A stretch of 7,840 nucleotides of DNA from the NCBI GenBank assembly GCA_023461135.1, contig JAEWNX010000133.1:1-7840 (forward strand), read 5' to 3'. A model generated the notes under the pieces. The model did not search any database and was not told where the DNA came from. It was given only the letters and a program-made list of their open reading frames with translations. Source of the stretch: Pseudomonadota bacterium (GTDB taxonomy: Bacteria; Pseudomonadota; Alphaproteobacteria; Caulobacterales; Aquidulcibacteraceae). This document shows, in pieces, positions 4,168-7,840 of this stretch (positions are counted from its first letter, which is position 1; every line of letters starts with the position of its first letter). The position numbers were made by a program, and so were the translations under genes.

Positions 4168-6690
4168 ATGAACCCTGATCAGTCTTTGCTCGAGGCGTTG
4201 CCGCTCGCCGTCTATATGACCGACGCGGACGGCTGGATCACTGGCTACAACGACGCCGCCGTGCAGCTATGGGGTCGCGCGCCGGAGCCGGGTGAACGCT
4301 GGTGCGGCTGCAAGCGCGTGTTGCGTATCGACGGCTCGGAGCTTCCGCTCGACCAAACCCCCATCGCCATCGCGCTCAGGGAACGCCGCCCGGTTCGCGG
4401 CGCCGAGCTGATGCTTGAACGCCACGACGGCACGCGCGTGCATTTCACCCCGATGCCGACCCCGCAGTACGACGCGTCGGGCAAGCTCACCGGCGCGATC
4501 AATGTGCTGGTCGAGGTTGCCGAGCAGCAGCGCTTCGAAGAAAGCGCGATGCGTCTGGCGGCAATCGTTTCTTCCTCGGACGATGCAATCGTCTCGAAGA
4601 CGCTGGACGGCGTCATCACCTCCTGGAACGCGGGCGCGCAGCGCATCTTCGGCTACAAGCCCGAAGAGATCATCGGCCGCCACATCACCACGCTCATTCC
4701 GCTCGAACTCCACCACGAGGAAGACGAGATCATCGCCAAGCTCTCTCGCGGCGAGCCGATCAAGCACTACGAAACCGTCCGGCTGACCAAAGAGGGCCGG
4801 CGCGTCGATATCTCGCTGACAATCTCGCCGATCAGAGACTCGACAGGCCGCGTCGTCGGCGCCTCCAAGGTCGCACGCGAGATCACCGACCGGAAGCGCA
4901 GTGAACACGATCTAGCGCGCCTAGCGGCGATCGTTTCCTCTTCCGACGATGGGATCATCTCCAAGACGCTCGACGGCACGATAAGGTCGTGGAACGCCGG
5001 GGCCCAGCGCATCTTCGGCTACACAGCCGATGAGATGATCGGGCGTCACATTACAACCCTGATCCCACCCAATCTTTACAACGAAGAACAGGAAATCATC
5101 GCGCGGCTCTCGCGCGGCGAACGCATCGAACACTTCGAAACCGTCCGCGTAGGCAAGGACGGGCGGCGCATCGACATCTCGCTGACCATCTCGCCGATGC
5201 GGGATTCGTCCGGCAAAATCATCGGCGCGTCCAAGATCGCGCGCGACATTACCGAACAGCGCAAGCACGAGATCGACCTCTCCCGCCTTGCGGCGATTGT
5301 CTCCTCATCCGACGACGCGATCATCTCCAAGACGCTGCAAGGCTTCGTCACTTCCTGGAACATCGGCGCCGAACGCATCTTCGGTTACACGGCCGACGAG
5401 ATGCTGGGCCGGCACATCACCACCATCATCCCACCCGAGCTGCACGAAGAAGAAGAGCGGATCATCGCCCAGCTCGCGCATGGCGAGCGGATCGAACACT
5501 ACGAGACGGTGCGCCTCTCCAAGGATGGGCGGCGCCTGGATATCTCGCTCACGGTTTCGCCGATCCGGGACGCAACAGGCCGTGTAGTGGGCGCGTCCAA
5601 GGTCGCGCGGGACGTCAGCGATCGCAAACGGGCGGAAGAGACGCAGCGTCTGCTGCTCGATGAGCTCAACCACCGCATCAAGAACACGCTCGCTACAGTG
5701 CAGGCGATCGCCTCACAGACGCTTCGGCGCTCCAAGAGTTCGTCGGAGTTCGTCACGGCGTTCAACGGCCGCATCCAAGCGCTGGCGCGCGCACATGGGC
5801 TGCTTACCGGCAGCTCTTTCCAGGGCGCGGACATCCAGCAACTGGTGCGCGACCAGCTTCTTCTGGGCGGCGAACAGGACACTCGTATTTCCTGGGCCGG
5901 GCCGGCGTTGATGCTCGAAGGCCAAGTTGCGTTGCACCTGGCCTTGGTGCTGCACGAACTCGGCACCAACGCGCGCAAACACGGCGCGCTCTCCACCTCT
6001 GCGGGGCAGGTGTCGGCGCGCTGGGAAACGCGCTCTAACGCCAGCGGCGCGCGTCTCGTCTTCGATTGGCGTGAGAGCGGCGGCCCCAAGGTGAAGCCGC
6101 CGTCAGGGCGCGGCTTCGGCTCGATGCTGATCGAACAGAGCCTGCAGACCCACGGCGGCATCGTATCGGTGAGCTATCCAGAGAGCGGGCTCATCTGCAC
6201 GATCGATCTGCCGCTGCCGCGGATCGAGCAGCCGCTTGGCCAGCTCGCGCGAGAGACAGCGCACATCGTCGTGGCGCCCGCGGCGCAGCGGCAAAGCCTC
6301 GCCGGCAAGCGGGTGCTTATCGTCGAAGACGAACCGCTCATCGGCATGGTGCTCACCGACTATCTGACGGACGCCGGTTGCATCCCTGTTGGGCCCGCAC
6401 AGAACATCGACCGGGCAATGATATTGATCCGTGAGGAGACGTTCGACGCGGCGCTCGTCGATGGCAATCTGGCCGGCCGCTCGGTCGATGAGATCGCGGT
6501 CGCGCTCACCCAGCGGCTCACGCCCTTCGCCTTCGTCACCGGCTATGGACGCGAGGCGCTTCCCACCGGCTTCCAAGAGGCGATGATCGTCGAGAAGCCG
6601 TTTACTCAAGATCAGGTTACCGGGGCGCTCGAGCGGCTGCTCTCGCCCGGCGACAACGTCTCGCCCCTGCGCACGCGCCGGGCCAACTAG
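4168..6690 (+). CDS. PAS-PAS-PAS-PAS-HWE histidine kinase with C-terminal receiver (hybrid sensor kinase)
   Basis: The 840-residue protein lacks membrane segments and is probably a cytoplasmic sensor. Residues 1-120 form a PAS domain (ALPLAVYMTDADGWITGYN, then WCGC). Residues 129-494 are three gapless 122-residue PAS-plus-linker repeats, each starting RLAAIVSSSDD. The kinase core opens with LDELNHRIKNTLATVQAIA, with phospho-acceptor His502. LHELGTNARKHGA (595-607) is the N box with the family's His596 and Asn601, WRE (634-636) supplies the Trp-x-Glu that names the HWE family, and GRGFG (647-651) is the glycine box. Residues 714-826 are a receiver with acidic pair Glu720/Asp721, phospho-acceptor Asp765, Thr791 and Lys810; its PFAFVTGYG string resembles the FATGUY receivers of the alphaproteobacterial stress response. 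Such kinases often signal to PhyR-type regulators; the ligand and partner here are unknown. The ATG follows AGGGAG (4149-4154) at a rather long 13 bases. mscL begins 68 bases downstream with no terminator between them. Confidence 0.93.
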   Translation: MNPDQSLLEALPLAVYMTDADGWITGYNDAAVQLWGRAPEPGERWCGCKRVLRIDGSELPLDQTPIAIALRERRPVRGAELMLERHDGTRVHFTPMPTPQYDASGKLTGAINVLVEVAEQQRFEESAMRLAAIVSSSDDAIVSKTLDGVITSWNAGAQRIFGYKPEEIIGRHITTLIPLELHHEEDEIIAKLSRGEPIKHYETVRLTKEGRRVDISLTISPIRDSTGRVVGASKVAREITDRKRSEHDLARLAAIVSSSDDGIISKTLDGTIRSWNAGAQRIFGYTADEMIGRHITTLIPPNLYNEEQEIIARLSRGERIEHFETVRVGKDGRRIDISLTISPMRDSSGKIIGASKIARDITEQRKHEIDLSRLAAIVSSSDDAIISKTLQGFVTSWNIGAERIFGYTADEMLGRHITTIIPPELHEEEERIIAQLAHGERIEHYETVRLSKDGRRLDISLTVSPIRDATGRVVGASKVARDVSDRKRAEETQRLLLDELNHRIKNTLATVQAIASQTLRRSKSSSEFVTAFNGRIQALARAHGLLTGSSFQGADIQQLVRDQLLLGGEQDTRISWAGPALMLEGQVALHLALVLHELGTNARKHGALSTSAGQVSARWETRSNASGARLVFDWRESGGPKVKPPSGRGFGSMLIEQSLQTHGGIVSVSYPESGLICTIDLPLPRIEQPLGQLARETAHIVVAPAAQRQSLAGKRVLIVEDEPLIGMVLTDYLTDAGCIPVGPAQNIDRAMILIREETFDAALVDGNLAGRSVDEIAVALTQRLTPFAFVTGYGREALPTGFQEAMIVEKPFTQDQVTGALERLLSPGDNVSPLRTRRAN
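4552..5649 (+). repeat. Three tandem 366-base coding repeats (PAS module triplication)
   Basis: Three in-frame units at 4552-4917, 4918-5283 and 5284-5649 each encode 122 residues of PAS domain plus linker helix. By eye, units 1 and 2 differ at 35 of 122 residues and units 1 and 3 at 34, so roughly 71-72 percent are identical, with no gaps. The shared landmarks are SSSDD, SWN, RIFGY, GRHITT, ETVR and GASK. The first PAS domain (residues 1-120) is unrelated to the repeat. The exact period points to internal tandem duplication followed by divergence. Confidence 0.93.
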
Positions 6691-6758
6691 GCTTCGCCAC
6701 TTGCCGAGCCGGGCGGCTTCACGTACCGCCACCGCTTCAACATTGATGAGGCAGGCAG

Positions 6759-7169
6759 ATGTCGATCATCAGCGAATTCCGCGAGTTTGCGCTTAAGGGC
6801 AACGTGGTCGATCTCGCCGTCGGCGTGATCGTTGGAGCAGCGTTCAACGGCATTGTGCAGTCGCTTGTGAACGACCTCGTGATGCCGCCGATCGGCTGGC
6901 TCACGGGCGGGCTGGATTTCTCCGACCTCGCGGTGACGCTTCCGCGCTCGCCGTTGGCGCCGGCGGACGCCGAGCTTGTCACGATCAACTATGGCAAGTT
7001 CATCACCGTATTGATCAGCTTCGTCATCGTCGCGTGGGTGATCTTCCTCCTCGTGAAGACCATCAATCGCATGAAGCGCAAGCAGGAAGCCGCCCCGGCG
7101 CCGGCCGAAGTACCCGCGGATATCAAGCTACTGACGGAAATCCGCGATCTGCTGAAAGGAAGGCAATAA
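6759..7169 (+). CDS. mscL: Large-conductance mechanosensitive channel MscL
   Basis: The 136-residue inner-membrane protein forms a homopentameric pore that opens when membrane tension rises and releases solutes on hypo-osmotic shock. The N-terminal amphipathic helix ([14 protein letters not shown]) leads into TM1 (about 15-45, with the signature [16 protein letters not shown] and NDLVMPPIG). A periplasmic loop (about 46-76) follows, then TM2 (about 78-101, [20 protein letters not shown]), the basic RMKRK cluster and a cytoplasmic helix ending in [11 protein letters not shown]. The length is typical. GAGG (6748-6751) sits 7 bases before the ATG. It lies 68 bases after the hybrid kinase on the same strand, and no promoter or terminator is evident between them, so shared transcription is possible. 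The stop codon lies inside the left arm of an inverted repeat. Confidence 0.96.
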   Translation: MSIISEFREFALKGNVVDLAVGVIVGAAFNGIVQSLVNDLVMPPIGWLTGGLDFSDLAVTLPRSPLAPADAELVTINYGKFITVLISFVIVAWVIFLLVKTINRMKRKQEAAPAPAEVPADIKLLTEIRDLLKGRQ

Positions 7170-7212
7170 GGGAATAGGGCCGTATGTGAACGCACGCGTT
7201 CCCTATTGCCTT
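7160..7212 (+). terminator. Long imperfect hairpin at the mscL 3' end (possible terminator or processing site)
   Basis: AAGGCAATAAGGGAA (7160-7174) is complementary to TTCCCTATTGCCTT (7199-7212) with one bulged A, giving a 14-bp stem. The 24-base loop can form a further small hairpin (GTG/CAC around AACG). The mscL stop codon (7167-7169) is within the left arm. There is no clean T run downstream (TTACTTCC), so it is atypical as an intrinsic terminator. It may instead protect the mscL message or come from a short repeat family. Confidence 0.5.
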
Positions 7213-7234
7213 ACTTCCCTACTGCCGTACTGCC
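7199..7234 (+). repeat. Short imperfect direct repeats upstream of trpF
   Basis: TTCCCTATTGCC (7199-7210) recurs as TTCCCTACTGCC (7215-7226), 16 bases on, and the end of the unit, TACTGCC, appears again at 7228-7234. The first copy is also the right arm of the hairpin at 7160-7212. The patch is pyrimidine-rich, unlike its surroundings, and takes up most of the space where a trpF ribosome site would be expected. Confidence 0.6.
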
Positions 7235-7242
7235 TTCACGAC

Positions 7243-7840
7243 ATGCCTGACGCAAAAATCTGCGGCATCACTTCCCCCGAAGCGCTGGACGCAGCCATCG
7301 AAGGCGGTGCGCGCTTTGTCGGCTTCGTCACCTATCCGAAGAGCCCGCGCTTCCTGAGCATGGACAAGCTTGCCGCGCTCGCCGCCCGCGCGCGGGGGCG
7401 AATCGAGACCGTGCTTGTCACCGTCAACGCCGACGACGCGCACCTCGTCGCCGCCACCGACGCCGCCAAGCCCGATTGGATCCAATTGCACGGCACGGAG
7501 ACCCTCAGGCGCTGCGGCGAGGTCAGGCCGTTTTCCCGGCGCGGCATCATCAAGGCCGTCGGCGTGGGGCGACGCGAGGACCTGGAGACAACCAAGCCCT
7601 TCGAGACGGTCGCGGATATGTTCCTGTTCGACGCCCGGGCGCCGGTAGGCGGCCAGCCTGGCGGCAACGCCGTGGCGTTTGACTGGGCCCTCATGGCGGG
7701 GACCATGGTCGGCCGGCCCTGGCTGCTGGCCGGCGGACTGACCCCCGGGAACGTCAAAGAGGCGATCCGGGTCTCCGGGGCGGACCTCGTAGATGTCTCG
7801 TCTGGTGTAGAAACTGCCCCCGGCGTAAAGGACCCCCACC
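7243..7840 (+). CDS. trpF: Phosphoribosylanthranilate isomerase (C-terminus cut by the window edge)
   Basis: The 199 visible codons encode a TIM-barrel enzyme that isomerises N-(5-phosphoribosyl)anthranilate to CdRP, the third step from chorismate to tryptophan, in the cytoplasm. KICGIT (5-10) carries the general-base Cys7. GFVTYPKSPRFL (27-38) and IQLHGTE (80-86) are family segments. FLFDA places Asp130 as the expected general acid. LAGGLTPGNV (162-171) and DVSSGVE (184-190), followed by GVKD, form the phosphate-binding end of the barrel. Family members run to about 205-215 residues, so only a short tail is missing. The ATG at 7243 gives the normal distance to CGIT. No Shine-Dalgarno sequence is visible; an in-frame GTG at 7186 would add 19 unlikely residues. 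trpB and trpA usually follow in Alphaproteobacteria, so they are expected just beyond the edge. Confidence 0.95.
   Translation, partial: MPDAKICGITSPEALDAAIEGGARFVGFVTYPKSPRFLSMDKLAALAARARGRIETVLVTVNADDAHLVAATDAAKPDWIQLHGTETLRRCGEVRPFSRRGIIKAVGVGRREDLETTKPFETVADMFLFDARAPVGGQPGGNAVAFDWALMAGTMVGRPWLLAGGLTPGNVKEAIRVSGADLVDVSSGVETAPGVKDPH

Noticed and set aside
4552..5649. FixL-like heme-binding PAS domains in the kinase
   Set aside because: Aligning the segment after the IP motif with FixL puts Glu, not the heme-ligating His, at the key position in all three repeats (residues about 185, 307 and 429). The nearby His residues are offset by two or three positions.
6691..6758. A separate EcfG-type promoter for mscL
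   Set aside because: No GGAAC-N16/17-CGTT or close variant is present in the 68-base gap, so stress control of mscL could come only by read-through from the kinase.
7160..7234. Attachment site or insertion-sequence remnant
   Set aside because: There is no transposase, integrase or tRNA nearby and no target duplication. The inverted and direct repeats are short and local.
7219..7839. A 206-codon open frame on the minus strand opposite trpF
   Set aside because: It is the antisense shadow of a high-GC gene with intact TrpF catalytic motifs, and it has no family features of its own.

Overview
This window reads as high-GC alphaproteobacterial chromosome. The order cmk, rpsA, ihfB, then trpF is a core gene order familiar from Caulobacterales and Rhizobiales. 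The HWE-type histidine kinase, the EcfG-type promoter motifs and a Caulobacter-style housekeeping promoter before ihfB fit the same group. A relative of Caulobacter or Hyphomonadaceae is my best guess, but nothing here fixes the genus.

Layout. Positions 1-180 (minus strand) hold the first 60 codons of a GT4-type glycosyltransferase that runs off the left edge. A 170-base divergent gap separates it from cmk (351-974). A structured leader precedes rpsA (1207-2916), which ends at a strong intrinsic terminator. Next come a small glycine-rich stress protein with its own promoter and terminator (3073-3672), ihfB (3815-4105), a large PAS4-HWE kinase-receiver hybrid (4168-6690), mscL (6759-7169), a hairpin and short-repeat patch (7160-7234), and trpF (7243 to the right edge, lacking only its last residues).

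The main observation is regulatory. Three copies of the alphaproteobacterial general-stress-response promoter motif (GGAAC, 16 bases, CGTT) occur here. All are intergenic, all have the same 16-base spacer, and each points at one accessory gene: the glycosyltransferase (minus strand, 275-251), the stress protein (2994-3018) and the hybrid kinase (4113-4137). The core genes cmk, rpsA, ihfB and trpF show no such motif. So the window looks like a housekeeping backbone into which sigma-EcfG-responsive genes have been interleaved. The kinase may sense stress through repeated PAS domains and feed back on the response. MscL, the osmotic safety valve directly downstream of the kinase, may be read from the same transcript.

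I see no mobile element, CRISPR array, rRNA or tRNA gene. No wholly new system is evident. The items most worth checking are the promoter trio, the triplicated PAS module and the FATGUY-like receiver fused to the HWE kinase.
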